64,000 nucleotides of DNA from Burkholderia cenocepacia (GCF_014211915.1 NZ_CP060039.1:2046001-2110000); one strand, 5' to 3'; shown: positions 1 through 8,821, counted from the stretch's first letter. The notes: generated by a model not told the origin, from the letters alone. Numbers and translations are program-made.

Positions 1-890
1 GCGTGCTCGCGGAAAACCGTTGGCCGTGGCGCATGCACGCGACCTATGACGAAACCATCAGCCGCGCGCTCGACGTGTTCGAGAAGGTCAACGAGGACAT
101 CCCGCTCGCAGGGCTGAACTGGTTCTTCGATCACGCGGAAACGATCACCGAGCAATCGATGGACCGGATCGCCGCGCTCGGCGGCGGTATCGCGGTGCAG
201 CACCGGATGGCGTACCAGGGCGAATATTTCGTCGAGCGCTACGGCGCGCAAGCCGCGGAGGCGACGCCGCCTGTCGCGAAGATGCTCGCCAAGGGGCTCA
301 AGGTGTCGGCCGGCACGGACGCGACGCGCGTCGCGTCGTACAACCCGTGGGTGTCGCTTGCATGGCTCGTGACGGGCAAGACGGTCGGCGGCCTGAGGAT
401 GTATCCGCAGCGCAACCTGCTTGATCGCGAAACCGCGCTGCGGATGTGGACCGAGTATGTGACGTGGTTCTCGAACGAGGAAGGCAAGAAAGGACGCATC
501 GCGGTGGGGCAGCTCGCCGACCTGGTCGTCCCGGATCGCGATTTCTTCGCGTGCGCGGAGGCCGATATCGCCGGCACGACCGCGTTGCTGACGGTGGTCG
601 ACGGGAAGATCGTATGGGGCGCGGGGCCGTTCGCGTCGCACGATGCGCCGATCCCGCCGGCGATGCCGGACTGGTCACCGGTGCGCGAGTTCGGGGGCTA
701 TGGCGGCTGGGGCGCGACGCAGCGCAACGGCGCGCCGTTGCAGCGCGCGGCGGCCGCCGCGATGTGCGCCTGCGCGAACGAATGCAACGTTCACCAGCAT
801 GCGCACGCGAGCGCGTGGGGCCGCACGTTGCCGACGTCGGACGCGAAGGGTTTCTGGGGCGCGTTCGGCTGTTCGTGCTGGGCGGTCTGA
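1..890 (+). CDS. Amidohydrolase family 3 (YtcJ-like), 5' end outside window
   Basis: C-terminal part of a metal-dependent amidohydrolase; the frame is open to the left edge, so the true start lies upstream and substrate cannot be assigned. Visible family marks are the FDHAETIT segment, the VQHRMAYQ stretch, the SAGTDATR loop (the Asp is the usual active-site metal/base residue) and the terminal metabolite-binding region with GQLADLVV, which is typical of amidohydrolase C-termini. The last 45 or so residues form an unusual Cys/His-rich tail (CACANEC, HQHAHA, CSC). It is followed after 1 bp by the DoxX gene, so it probably heads or continues one operon reaching to 4481. Family assignment is firm; specificity is unknown. 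Confidence 0.85.
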   Translation, partial: VLAENRWPWRMHATYDETISRALDVFEKVNEDIPLAGLNWFFDHAETITEQSMDRIAALGGGIAVQHRMAYQGEYFVERYGAQAAEATPPVAKMLAKGLKVSAGTDATRVASYNPWVSLAWLVTGKTVGGLRMYPQRNLLDRETALRMWTEYVTWFSNEEGKKGRIAVGQLADLVVPDRDFFACAEADIAGTTALLTVVDGKIVWGAGPFASHDAPIPPAMPDWSPVREFGGYGGWGATQRNGAPLQRAAAAAMCACANECNVHQHAHASAWGRTLPTSDAKGFWGAFGCSCWAV

Positions 891-891
891 C

Positions 892-1344
892 ATGACGACG
901 CGCTCCGTCTACGGCACCCCCGCGTGGGTCCGCGTGCTGCTGTCGCAGCCGTGGGTCCTGCCGCTCGCGCGCCTCGCGCTGGTGTCCGCCTATCTGCTCG
1001 GCGGCGTCGCGAAGGCGCTCGATTTCCCCGGCGCGGTCGCGGAGCAGGCGCATTTCGGCCTGCAGCCGGCCGCGCTGTGGGCGGCCCTCGCGATCGCGGT
1101 CGAGATCATTGGCTCACTGTGCGTGGTGTTTCGCCGCTTCACGTGGCTCGGCGCCGGCAGTCTCGGCATGCTGACGCTCGTCGCGATGGTCGTGGCGAAC
1201 GATTTCTGGAACCGGACGGGCGCCGAACATTTCATGGCGCTCAACAGCTTTTTCGAACATCTCGGGCTGATCGCAGCACTCGTGCTCGCGACCATGCTCG
1301 ACGATGCGCGGCAATCGGCCGATGATGGCCGTTCCATTCGATGA
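892..1344 (+). CDS. DoxX family membrane protein
   Basis: About 150 residues with four hydrophobic segments (roughly residues 20-40, 60-80, 87-105 and 120-137). The first segment has the DoxX-like LARLALVSAYLLGGVAKALDF pattern, with small residues and Lys after the helix. DoxX proteins are small inner-membrane proteins, some linked to thiosulfate oxidation or redox homeostasis; a specific role here is not visible. The ATG follows the amidohydrolase stop by 1 bp, and the stop overlaps the next possible ATG (ATGA at 1341), so translation coupling with both neighbours is likely. No cysteine pair that would argue for a quinone:thiosulfate role is obvious. Confidence 0.8.
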   Translation: MTTRSVYGTPAWVRVLLSQPWVLPLARLALVSAYLLGGVAKALDFPGAVAEQAHFGLQPAALWAALAIAVEIIGSLCVVFRRFTWLGAGSLGMLTLVAMVVANDFWNRTGAEHFMALNSFFEHLGLIAALVLATMLDDARQSADDGRSIR

Positions 1345-1370
1345 CGATGCAACAACCAGGAAATCCTGTG

Positions 1371-2285
1371 ATGAAATCCGTTCGTTCCGTGCTGCTCGCC
1401 GCGATGCTCGCGGGCGGCCTCGCCGTCGACCCCGTGACGTTCGCAAAACCGCCGGTGCCGCCCGCGGCGGTGCCGACGGTGGCGGTCGGTCCGCAGTACG
1501 ACACGACGCACGTGTGCGTCGCCCCCGAAGACTTCGACCGCTTCACCGACAGCTTCGTCGCGACCTTCGGCGGCAAGAAGTCGAAGCAGGGCGTGTTCCA
1601 GGTCACGCCCACGCCGAGCCAGACGATGTCGCAACTGGTGCTCACGCCGGTCGGCACGATCTCGGTGTTCGGCTTCAAGACGCCGATCCCGTATCCGTTC
1701 TGCGCGGAGCGCACCGGTTATCTCGTGACCGACATGGACGTCGCGGTGAAGTCGGCGCGCGAGCACGGCGCCGACGTGATCGTCGACACGTTCCCCGACC
1801 CGATCGGCCGCGACGCGATCATCACGTGGGCGGGCGGCGTGAACATGCAACTGTACTGGCACACGCAGGCGCCGAATTACGACGCGCTGCAGACCATCCC
1901 CGAGAATCGCGTCTACGTGTCGCCGCAAAGCGTCCGCAAGTTCGTGCACGATTTCGTTAAGTTCTCGAAGGGCAAGGTGGTGTCCGACAACCCGAAGGCG
2001 CCCGGTATCGAAATCGGCCGGCCGGCCGACACGTACCGCCGCATTCGCATCGAATCGGGCTTCGGCAAGATGACCGTGCTGGTGACCGACGGCCATCTGC
2101 CTTACCCGTTCGGCCGCGAGATGACCGGCTACGAAGTCGCCGATCTCGCCGCGACGCTGAAGCAGGCCGAAGCCGCGGGCGTGACGGTGCTGGTGCCGCC
2201 GTTCGAGTCGGACGGCCGCGACGCGGCGCTCGTGCAGTTCCCCGGCGGCTACGTCGCCGAAATCCACACGAGCGCGGCGCGATGA
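1371..2285 (+). CDS. Exported protein with two VOC/glyoxalase-like modules
   Basis: 304 residues from the ATG at 1371, chosen because AGGAAA sits 8 bp upstream and the product then begins with a clean signal peptide (MKSVRS, hydrophobic core, cleavage near residue 25). An ATG at 1341 that overlaps the DoxX stop is the alternative start. After a proline-rich linker come two repeated modules. Each has a PYPF-x-(R/A)E-x-TGY element, then an alpha-helical AREHGAD / AEAAGVT element, then a GRDA strand ending in LYW or EIH. That is the beta-alpha-beta pattern of vicinal-oxygen-chelate domains. VOC proteins are usually cytoplasmic, so export is notable. Enzymatic activity is unproven. The stop overlaps the next ATG by ATGA. 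Confidence 0.75.
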   Translation: MKSVRSVLLAAMLAGGLAVDPVTFAKPPVPPAAVPTVAVGPQYDTTHVCVAPEDFDRFTDSFVATFGGKKSKQGVFQVTPTPSQTMSQLVLTPVGTISVFGFKTPIPYPFCAERTGYLVTDMDVAVKSAREHGADVIVDTFPDPIGRDAIITWAGGVNMQLYWHTQAPNYDALQTIPENRVYVSPQSVRKFVHDFVKFSKGKVVSDNPKAPGIEIGRPADTYRRIRIESGFGKMTVLVTDGHLPYPFGREMTGYEVADLAATLKQAEAAGVTVLVPPFESDGRDAALVQFPGGYVAEIHTSAAR

Positions 2286-2980
2286 AGCACGAGGACACGA
2301 TCCTTGCCGCAGTGGCCGGCTTCGTCGATACGCTGAGCTTCGTCGCGCTGTTCGGGCTGTTCACCGCGCACGTGACCGGCAACTTCGTGCTGATCGGCGC
2401 GGGCCTCGCGGGCTTCGGCCAGGGCGTCGTGCTGAAGCTCAGCGTGTTTCCCGCGTTCGTGTGCGGCGTGATCGCGAGCAGCCTGATCGCGCGGTCGATG
2501 GCCGCGCGGCCCGCGTGGCAGGGCACGCGCGTGCTGCATACGGTGCAGGCCGTGCTGCTGCTCGGCTTCTGCGCGGCCGGCGTGTGGGCGACGCCCGTCA
2601 CGCAGCCGGACAGCCAGGCGGCGCTCGTGGCCGGCATCGTCGGCACGTTCGCGATGGGCGTGCAGAACGCGCATCCGCGCGTGATCGCGCGCGCGGGCGG
2701 CGTGCCGAACACGGTGATGACCGGCAACGTCACGCAGGCGATCCTCGATGCCGTCGACATCCTGTCGCCCGGCACGGCGGACGGCGTGCGCGCCACCGCG
2801 CGCGCACGCTTCGCGAAGATGCTGCCGGCGATCGTCGCGTTCGCGCTCGGTGCGGCGGGCGGTGCGCTCGGATTCCGTTATGTCGGATTCCTCGCGTTGC
2901 TGGTGCCCGTCGGCGCGCTCACGACGCTCGCGCTGTGCGCGGCGCAATCGGCCGGTGCCCCCACGCAGGAGCGCGCATGA
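2282..2980 (+). CDS. YoaK family membrane protein (DUF1275)
   Basis: 232 residues, mostly hydrophobic, with about six membrane segments. The N-terminus has the hallmark AGFVDTLSF...FTAHVTGNF pattern of the YoaK/DUF1275 family, and the second half repeats it as MGVQNAHPRV...NTVMTGNVTQ, consistent with the internal pseudo-symmetry of that family. Function of the family is unknown, though small-molecule transport is often suggested. The start overlaps the VOC gene stop (ATGA at 2282), and the stop overlaps the start region of the porin gene at 2977, so it is embedded in the same co-translated operon. Confidence 0.85.
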   Translation: MKHEDTILAAVAGFVDTLSFVALFGLFTAHVTGNFVLIGAGLAGFGQGVVLKLSVFPAFVCGVIASSLIARSMAARPAWQGTRVLHTVQAVLLLGFCAAGVWATPVTQPDSQAALVAGIVGTFAMGVQNAHPRVIARAGGVPNTVMTGNVTQAILDAVDILSPGTADGVRATARARFAKMLPAIVAFALGAAGGALGFRYVGFLALLVPVGALTTLALCAAQSAGAPTQERA

Positions 2981-4481
2981 TCGAGCGACGGAGGCGACGC
3001 CGCGGCCGCCGCTTCGAGCGGGCCGCGCGCGTGTCGCTCGTCGCGGGGCTGCTGTTCGCGGGCGCCGACGCGGTGTGCGCGGAAACGGCAACTGCGTCGA
3101 CTTCGACTTCGACGCAAGAACCGGCGCCGGCGTCGACCGCGTCATCGGCTTCGGCGCGGGCCTCGACGTGCACCGCCAAACGCCCGACAGTCTTGTTCAA
3201 CCGCTGGCAGGAAGACTGGTCGGTGCTCGCGAATCCGTGCGTGCCGCGCGTGCCGCTCGACGGGCTGAACTTTCCCTCGGCCACGATCCGTCCTCCTATC
3301 TGTCGCTCGGCGTGAACCTGCGGGAGCGTCTCGAGACCAACGACGCGCCGCTGTTCGGCATCGGCTCCGCGCAATCGGATACGTACCTGATCCAGCGCGT
3401 CGAAGTGCACGCCGATGCGCATCTCGGCCCGCACTGGCAGTTCTTCGCGCAGTTGCAGGACGCACGCGCGTTCGGCAAGAACACGGTGTCGCCGGTCGAC
3501 AGGAACCCGCTCGATCTCGAACAGGCGTTCGCGACCTACACGGGCGCGCTCGGCGGCGGCACGCTCAAGTTCCGCGTCGGCCGGCAGGAGATGGCGTTCG
3601 ACCTGCAGCGCTTCATCGCCGCGCGCGACGGCCCGAACGTGCGGCAGGCGTTCGATGCGGTGTGGGCCGATTACGAATACGGCAAGTGGCGCTTCATCGG
3701 CTATGCGACGCAGCCGGTGCAGAACCGCAACGCGTCCGATTTCGACGACGTGTCGAATCGCGATCTCACGTTCAGCGGCGTGCGCTTCGAGCGGCAGTCG
3801 GTCGGGCCGGGCGACCTGTCCGGCTACTGGTCGCGCTACAACCGCAGCAGCGCGCGTTTCCTCGACGCGAGCGGCCCCGAGCATCGCGACGTATGGGACG
3901 TTCGCTACGCGGGCACGCACGGGCGCTTCGACTGGGATCTCGAAACGATGCTGCAGACCGGCACGGTCGGCAACGCCACGATCGGCGCGTGGGCCGTCGG
4001 TTCGATCGCGGGCTACAGGCTCGACGCGCCGTGGTCGCCGCGCATCGCGCTGCAGGTCGACGCGGCATCGGGCGACCGGCATCCGCACGACGGCCGCGTC
4101 GGCACCTTCAATCCGCTGTTTCCGAACGGCTATTACTTCACGCTGGCCGGCTATACGAGTTACGCGAACCTGATTCACGTGAAGCCGTCGGTGACGCTGA
4201 AACCGTCGGCGAACCTGTCGCTGCTCGGCGCGCTGGGTTTCCAGTGGCGCGAGACGACCGGCGACGCCGTCTATCAGCAGCCGAGCATCCCGGTGCCGGG
4301 CACGGCGGGCAAGGGCGGGTCGTGGACCGGCATGTACGTGCAGCTGCGCGCGGACTGGACGATCGCCGCGAACCTGATCGGCGCGATCGAGGCCGTGCAT
4401 TTCCAGGTCGGCGACGCGATCCGGCAGGCGGGCGGGCACAACGCGGATTACGTCGGCGTCGAGCTGAAGTACGGCTGGTGA
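2977..4481 (+). pseudogene. Alginate-export-family outer-membrane porin, single-base frameshift
   Basis: The N-terminal part is read from ATG 2977. It has an Arg-rich start, a hydrophobic signal peptide (VSLVAGLLFAGADAVCAE) and the RPTVLFNRWQEDWSVLA segment typical of the N-terminus of alginate export porins; it stops at 3313-3315. The rest (SSYLSLGVNLRERLE onward, ending in a beta-strand with a C-terminal aromatic, KYGW) lies in the -1 frame to 4481. Total length is 1505 nt, one short of a multiple of three; adding a C to the CCC at 3274-3276 gives a continuous 501-residue protein. Either a true frameshift or a homopolymer miscall. AlgE-like porins move anionic polysaccharides or small solutes across the outer membrane; the substrate here is unknown. 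Confidence 0.8.
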
Positions 4482-4516
4482 CGGCGGCGCACGGCAACCC
4501 GCACGCGCATGAAAGA

Positions 4517-4538
4517 GGGCAGCCCCGCGGGGCTGCCC
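4517..4538. terminator. Bidirectional hairpin terminator
   Basis: A perfect 22-bp palindrome with two 10-base arms (GGGCAGCCCC and its complement) around GC, followed by TTCGTT. It lies between the convergent porin gene and the acid phosphatase gene, so it can end transcripts from both sides. Confidence 0.8.
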
Positions 4539-4593
4539 TTCGTTCGTCCGAGCCGGCGGCGTGGCCGGCCCGTTCGCGGTGATGGCGATGCCG

Positions 4594-6180
4594 TTACAGG
4601 TTCGGCGACAGCGCGAGCGCGTTCGTCAGGTCGCCCATCGGCTGCGCGCTGTTCGCCTTCAGCGCGTCGTCGCGCTGCTGCAGGCCCGCGAGGCGCGGCA
4701 GCGAGAAGCGGCGCGTGATGAAGCGCAGGATCGAACCCGTGTCGTACTGCGTGTGATCGACGAAGCCCTTCTTCGCATACGGCGACACGATCAGTGCGGG
4801 AATGCGGGTGCCCGGGCCCCAGCGGTCGGCATTCGGCGGCGTCGCATGATCCCAGAAGCCGCCGTTTTCGTCGTACGTGACGACCACGACCATGTTCTTC
4901 CACTGCGGGCTCGCCTGCAGGTGCGCGATCACGTCGGCGATGTGCTGGTCGCCGGACGTGACGTCCGTGTAACCCGGGTGCTCGTTCAGGTTGCCTTGCG
5001 GCTTGTAGAACGTGACCTGCGGCAGCGTGCCCGCGTCGATCGCCTTGATGAACTCGGCGCCGTTCGCGCCGCCGTCGAGCAGGTGCTGCGCGCGGCTCGC
5101 GGTGCCCGGCGCCTGGTTCGCGAAGTAGTTGAACGGCTGGTGGTGCGGCTGGAAGTTCGGCGTCGACAGGTCGGCACCGTAGATCACGTTCGACGTGCCG
5201 TTCTGGCTCGCCTGCAGCGCCTGGCCCCACGCGCCGGAATACCACGCCCACGACACGCCCGCGTTGGTCATCAGGTCGCCGATGTTGGTCGCCGTCTGCG
5301 GCGGCATCGTCGACGGATTGGCCGGGTCGGCGAGCAGCGGATCGCCGCCCGCGGCCGCCTTGTTGCCGCTCGGCTGATACGCCGGCTGCATCGTGTTGAT
5401 GCCGTAGAAGTCGGGCGTGAGCGCGCCGTCGTTGACGAACTTCGGCGGGCCGCTCAGCGCGGACGCCGGCGAATTCGTCGCGACCTTCAGCGATTTGCCG
5501 TCGGCGTTCAGCACGGCGATCTTGCCGGCCGCCGGGCTCTTGTCGGCATTCGGGTAGTACGGCGCGCACGCGCAGATCAGGTACTGGTGGTTCAGGAACG
5601 ACCCGCCGAACGCGCCCATGAAGAAGTTGTCGGCGAGCACGTACTGCTGCGCGATCTTCCACAGCGGCAGCTTCGACGGATCGGCCGTGTAGTGGCCCAT
5701 CGTCAGGCCGCCCGCGTCGGTCCATGCGGCGTACATGTCGTTCTTGCCGCCGTTGATCTGCATCTGGTCCTGGTAGAAGCGGTGCACGATGTCGCGCGTC
5801 GCGATGCTCATCGACTGGTTGAAGCCTTTCGGATCGTCGATCGCGAACGGCGCGTTCGGCAGGTTCGCCGTCATCGCCTCGGTCACCGCCGGCGTGATGC
5901 CGGTCGCGGTGAGGCCGCCCCAGATCTTCGGCAGCGTCGCCATCGTCGAGCCGTCGCGATCCTTCTGCACCGAATTCGCGGCCGTTGCGTTCTGCAGGCC
6001 GTTCGCGCCCGGGAAGTTGCCGTACAGGTTGTCGAAGCTGCGGTTTTCCGCGTAGATCACGACGACGTTCTTGACGGCCGACAGGCCCTGTTGCGTGACG
6101 TCGTCGCCGCCGCAGGCGGTCAGGCTGAGCGCGGCCGCGAGGGCGATCGGCGTGTAGCGAATCCAGGCGTGCTTCTTCAT
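4594..6180 (-). CDS. acpA: Phosphoesterase-family lipoprotein (AcpA-like acid phosphatase / phospholipase C type)
   Basis: 528 residues from the ATG at 6180, chosen for the GAGAGA ribosome-binding site just upstream and a lipoprotein signal with lipobox LTAC (Cys23) followed by GGDD. An in-frame extension to 6276 would precede the signal and is unlikely. The mature protein begins with the phosphoesterase (PF04185) metal-binding motif AENRSFDN (Glu45, Asn46) and has a late TYDENGGFWDH motif, both conserved in the phospholipase C/AcpA superfamily. It probably hydrolyses phosphomonoesters or phospholipids in the periplasm while lipid-anchored. Stands alone, with convergent porin and divergent peroxidase neighbours. 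The gene symbol is by family resemblance only. Confidence 0.8.
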   Translation of the reverse strand: MKKHAWIRYTPIALAAALSLTACGGDDVTQQGLSAVKNVVVIYAENRSFDNLYGNFPGANGLQNATAANSVQKDRDGSTMATLPKIWGGLTATGITPAVTEAMTANLPNAPFAIDDPKGFNQSMSIATRDIVHRFYQDQMQINGGKNDMYAAWTDAGGLTMGHYTADPSKLPLWKIAQQYVLADNFFMGAFGGSFLNHQYLICACAPYYPNADKSPAAGKIAVLNADGKSLKVATNSPASALSGPPKFVNDGALTPDFYGINTMQPAYQPSGNKAAAGGDPLLADPANPSTMPPQTATNIGDLMTNAGVSWAWYSGAWGQALQASQNGTSNVIYGADLSTPNFQPHHQPFNYFANQAPGTASRAQHLLDGGANGAEFIKAIDAGTLPQVTFYKPQGNLNEHPGYTDVTSGDQHIADVIAHLQASPQWKNMVVVVTYDENGGFWDHATPPNADRWGPGTRIPALIVSPYAKKGFVDHTQYDTGSILRFITRRFSLPRLAGLQQRDDALKANSAQPMGDLTNALALSPNL

Positions 6181-6400
6181 GCGATGTTCTCTCTCATTCG
6201 TCGTTGGTCGCGTGTGGGAACCGGGTGGCGGGAGGGCCGGCGCGCGAACCTCGCGGTACCGCCCGGCTGCGCGCATTATCTGGAACCGATTTGACAGCCG
6301 GGTGTAGGGACGCTTTCAATTGACTGTCGGTTGAACGTCATCCAACGGTCACGGAACTGACATAAGCTCCGGCCGATTGCCCACCGCTACCAGAACAACG

Positions 6401-7750
6401 ATGCACACCCTTCTGAAATCCTTCGCGTCCGCGCGATCGCTGATTCCCGCCGCGGCGACGCTCGCGATGGTTGGCGCGCTTGCGGCGCTGGCCGGTTGCG
6501 ATGCGCAGCCCGGCACGAGTGCGTCGGCCGCGTCCGTCGTACCGGCGGCGCAGGCCGCCCCGGCCGCCCCGGCGGTCGCGCCGGCCAGCCAGCCGCAGAC
6601 GCGCGCGCAGGTGTTCGAGGGCGTGAAGCAGATGACGGCGCTCGGCAAGCAGCTGTTCTTCGATCCGTCGCTGTCTGGGTCCGGCAAGCTCGCTTGTGCG
6701 TCGTGCCATAGCGCCGAGCATGCATTCGGGCCGCCGAATGCGCTGTCGGTGCAATTGGGCGGCGACGACATGCACCGTACCGGCTTTCGCGCGGTGCCGT
6801 CGCTGAAGTACCTGCGCGGTATCCCGCCGTTCAGCGAGCACTTCCACGATTCGCCGGACGAAGGTGACGAAAGCATCGACGCGGGGCCGACCGGCGGGCT
6901 GACCTGGGATGGTCGCGTCGATACGCGCGATGCGCAGGCGCGCATTCCGCTCACGTCGCCGTTCGAGATGAGCAGCTCGCCCGCGCGGGTCGCGAAGGCG
7001 GTTCGCGCCGCACCGTATGCCGACGCGTTCCGCAAGGCGTTCGGCGACCAGGTGCTCGGCGACGACCGGGCGACGTTCGATGCGGTGCTGCGCACGCTCG
7101 ACGCATTCCAGCAGCAGCCGGCGCTGTTCGATCCGTACACGAGCAAGTACGACGCGTATCTGGCCGGCCACGCGCAGCTCACGCCCGCGGAGTTGCACGG
7201 CCTGCAGCTGTTCAACGACGAGAAGAAGGGCAACTGCGCGAGCTGCCACATCAGCCAGCGCACGCTCGAAGGCGGCCCGCCGCAGTTCAGCGATTTCGGG
7301 CTGATCGCGATCGCGGTGCCGCGCAACCGCGCGCTGCCGGTCAATCGCGACCCGCGCTTTTACGATCTCGGCGCCTGCGGCCCCGAGCGCACCGACCTGA
7401 AGGGCCGCGACGAATTCTGCGGGCTGTTCCGCACGCCGTCGCTGCGCAACGTCGCGCTGCGCAAGACGTTCTTCCACAACGGCGTGTATCACTCGCTCGA
7501 GGACGTGATGCGCTTCTACGTCGAACGCGACATCCATCCGGAGAAGTTCTATCCGGTCGTGCACGGCAAGGTGCAGATCTACGACGATCTGCCGAAGCGC
7601 TACTGGCCGAACATCAACCGCGAAGCGCCGTTCGACCGCAAGCGCGGCGACCAGCCGGCGCTGAACGCGACCGAGATCAAGGACGTGATCGCGTTCCTGG
7701 GCACGCTGACTGATGGATATCAGCAAACGGGTGCGTTAGCCAGACCCTGA
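6401..7750 (+). CDS. Di-haem cytochrome c peroxidase (CcpA/MauG family) lipoprotein
   Basis: 449 residues with two c-type haem sites, CASCH at about residues 99-103 and CASCH at about 279-283, the defining pattern of bacterial di-haem peroxidases. The ATG at 6401 gives a lipoprotein signal ending in LAGC (Cys33), so the enzyme is likely membrane-anchored and periplasmic, reducing hydrogen peroxide with electrons from small cytochromes. Between signal and first haem there is an Ala/Pro-rich linker. The C-terminal RTPSLRNVALRKTFFHNG segment carries the usual distal-ligand region. It is divergent from the phosphatase with about 220 bp between; both are exported. A MauG-like oxygenase role cannot be excluded. 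Confidence 0.9.
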   Translation: MHTLLKSFASARSLIPAAATLAMVGALAALAGCDAQPGTSASAASVVPAAQAAPAAPAVAPASQPQTRAQVFEGVKQMTALGKQLFFDPSLSGSGKLACASCHSAEHAFGPPNALSVQLGGDDMHRTGFRAVPSLKYLRGIPPFSEHFHDSPDEGDESIDAGPTGGLTWDGRVDTRDAQARIPLTSPFEMSSSPARVAKAVRAAPYADAFRKAFGDQVLGDDRATFDAVLRTLDAFQQQPALFDPYTSKYDAYLAGHAQLTPAELHGLQLFNDEKKGNCASCHISQRTLEGGPPQFSDFGLIAIAVPRNRALPVNRDPRFYDLGACGPERTDLKGRDEFCGLFRTPSLRNVALRKTFFHNGVYHSLEDVMRFYVERDIHPEKFYPVVHGKVQIYDDLPKRYWPNINREAPFDRKRGDQPALNATEIKDVIAFLGTLTDGYQQTGALARP

Positions 7751-7872
7751 GGCATTCACCGCAGCACGCATGCTATGCTCGCTCGCTGACGGGCGTGGCG
7801 CGTACCGAAGGGCCGGCCCCTGGTCCGCCGGCATGCGCCACGCCGTTCGATCGAACATCCAAGGAGAAAAAC

Positions 7873-8259
7873 ATGTCGATGCGTGCATCCCTTTCCATCG
7901 TCACGCGTGTGCTGGCCGGTGCCGCGTGCGCAGCCGCGATGCTGCCCGCCCATGCGCAGAACAACCTGAATTTCCTGAACGACACGCCGATCAGCTATTT
8001 CAGCAAGACCGATCGCGCGTCGCTCTCCAAGGCGGTCGTGCAGGCGCGCGACGAAGGCAAGGACGGCGAAACCACGACCTGGCAGAGCAACGGCCGCGGC
8101 ACGCAGATCGACGCGAAGCTCACGCCGAGCACGACCGAGACGGACGGCAAGACCTGCCGCGAAATCGCGACCGAGATCGCCGCGAAGGGTCAGACGATGA
8201 CGCTCAAGCCCGTCTACTGCAAGACGGCCGCGGGCAAGTGGCAGTTGCAGAAGCGCTGA
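7873..8259 (+). CDS. Exported surface-antigen-like protein (RT0821/Lpp0805-type domain)
   Basis: 128 residues from the ATG at 7873, preceded by AAGGAGAAAAAC. A signal peptide (hydrophobic residues 9-27, cleavage after AHAQ) leads to a compact domain with the WQSNGRGTQIDAKLTPS and DGKTCREI segments. These match the C-terminal beta-rich domain seen in 17-kDa surface antigen type proteins. Two Cys (in GKTCREI and VYCKTA) could form a periplasmic disulfide. Function is unknown; it probably is a small envelope protein. It stands 122 bp after the peroxidase gene and 8 bp before the Nudix gene. Confidence 0.7.
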   Translation: MSMRASLSIVTRVLAGAACAAAMLPAHAQNNLNFLNDTPISYFSKTDRASLSKAVVQARDEGKDGETTTWQSNGRGTQIDAKLTPSTTETDGKTCREIATEIAAKGQTMTLKPVYCKTAAGKWQLQKR

Positions 8260-8267
8260 GCACGCGC

Positions 8268-8741
8268 ATGATGAAACGGGGCGGCGCGCCGCGCACGGTG
8301 TCGTGCGGCGTCGTGATCCTCGATACGGCCGGCCGCGTGTTCCTCGCGCACGCGACGGACACCACACACTGGGACATCCCGAAGGGGCAGGGCGAACCGG
8401 GCGAGACGCCGGCCGACGCCGCGCTGCGCGAACTGCTCGAGGAAACCGGCATCGAGTTCGCGCCGGCACGCTTGCTCGATCTCGGCCGCTTCGCGTACCG
8501 GCACGACAAGGACCTGCACCTGTTCGCGGTGCAGGTGGCCGAAGGCGAGATCGATCCCGCGCGGTGTACGTGCACGTCGCTGTTTCCGAGCCGTCGCGAC
8601 GGCTCGATGATTCCCGAGATGGATGCGTATCGCTGGACCGTGCCGGGCGACGTCGACACCTATGCGAGCCGCAGTCTCGCGCGGCTGTTTCGCACGAAGC
8701 TGTCGCTGGCGGAGCTGCATCGGCGGTTGTCTGGCGCGTGA
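8268..8741 (+). CDS. Nudix hydrolase
   Basis: 157 residues with a complete Nudix box at residues 40-62: Gly40, Glu46, Arg54-Glu55, Glu58-Glu59, Gly61, as in GX5EX7REUXEEXGU. These enzymes hydrolyse nucleoside diphosphates linked to another moiety, using divalent metals bound by the box glutamates. Preceding WDIPKGQ resembles NTP pyrophosphatase/diadenosine polyphosphate hydrolase members, but the substrate cannot be read from sequence. The ATG at 8268 is followed at once by a second in-frame ATG at 8271, so the start is uncertain by one codon. It lies 8 bp after the surface-antigen gene and may be cotranscribed. Confidence 0.9.
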   Translation: MMKRGGAPRTVSCGVVILDTAGRVFLAHATDTTHWDIPKGQGEPGETPADAALRELLEETGIEFAPARLLDLGRFAYRHDKDLHLFAVQVAEGEIDPARCTCTSLFPSRRDGSMIPEMDAYRWTVPGDVDTYASRSLARLFRTKLSLAELHRRLSGA

Positions 8742-8792
8742 ATGAGCGCCGCGGCTGTCGCTGCAGCCATCCGTCCTTCGGCGCACGCCGAT

Positions 8793-8821
8793 AAAAAAAC
8801 CGGCCCTCGAGCCGGTTTTTT
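8793..8821. terminator. Bidirectional rho-independent terminator
   Basis: Arms AAAAAACCGGC and GCCGGTTTTTT around a 6-7 base loop: an A-tract on one side and a T-tract on the other, so it is a textbook two-way terminator between the convergent Nudix gene and glnS. Confidence 0.92.

Noticed and set aside
990..2267. Long antisense frame across the DoxX and VOC genes
   Set aside because: Low-complexity His/Arg composition and complete overlap with well-supported sense genes; a GC-codon artefact.
3270..3280. Programmed ribosomal frameshifting in the porin gene
   Set aside because: No slippery heptamer of the X-XXY-YYZ type with a downstream structure is evident, and the simple one-C correction explains the pattern.
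2748..3300. Alternative start of the porin gene at 2748, giving 577 residues without frameshift
   Set aside because: This N-terminus is Arg-rich, overlaps YoaK in another frame and has no signal peptide, whereas the 2977 frame supplies a signal peptide and the conserved porin N-terminus.
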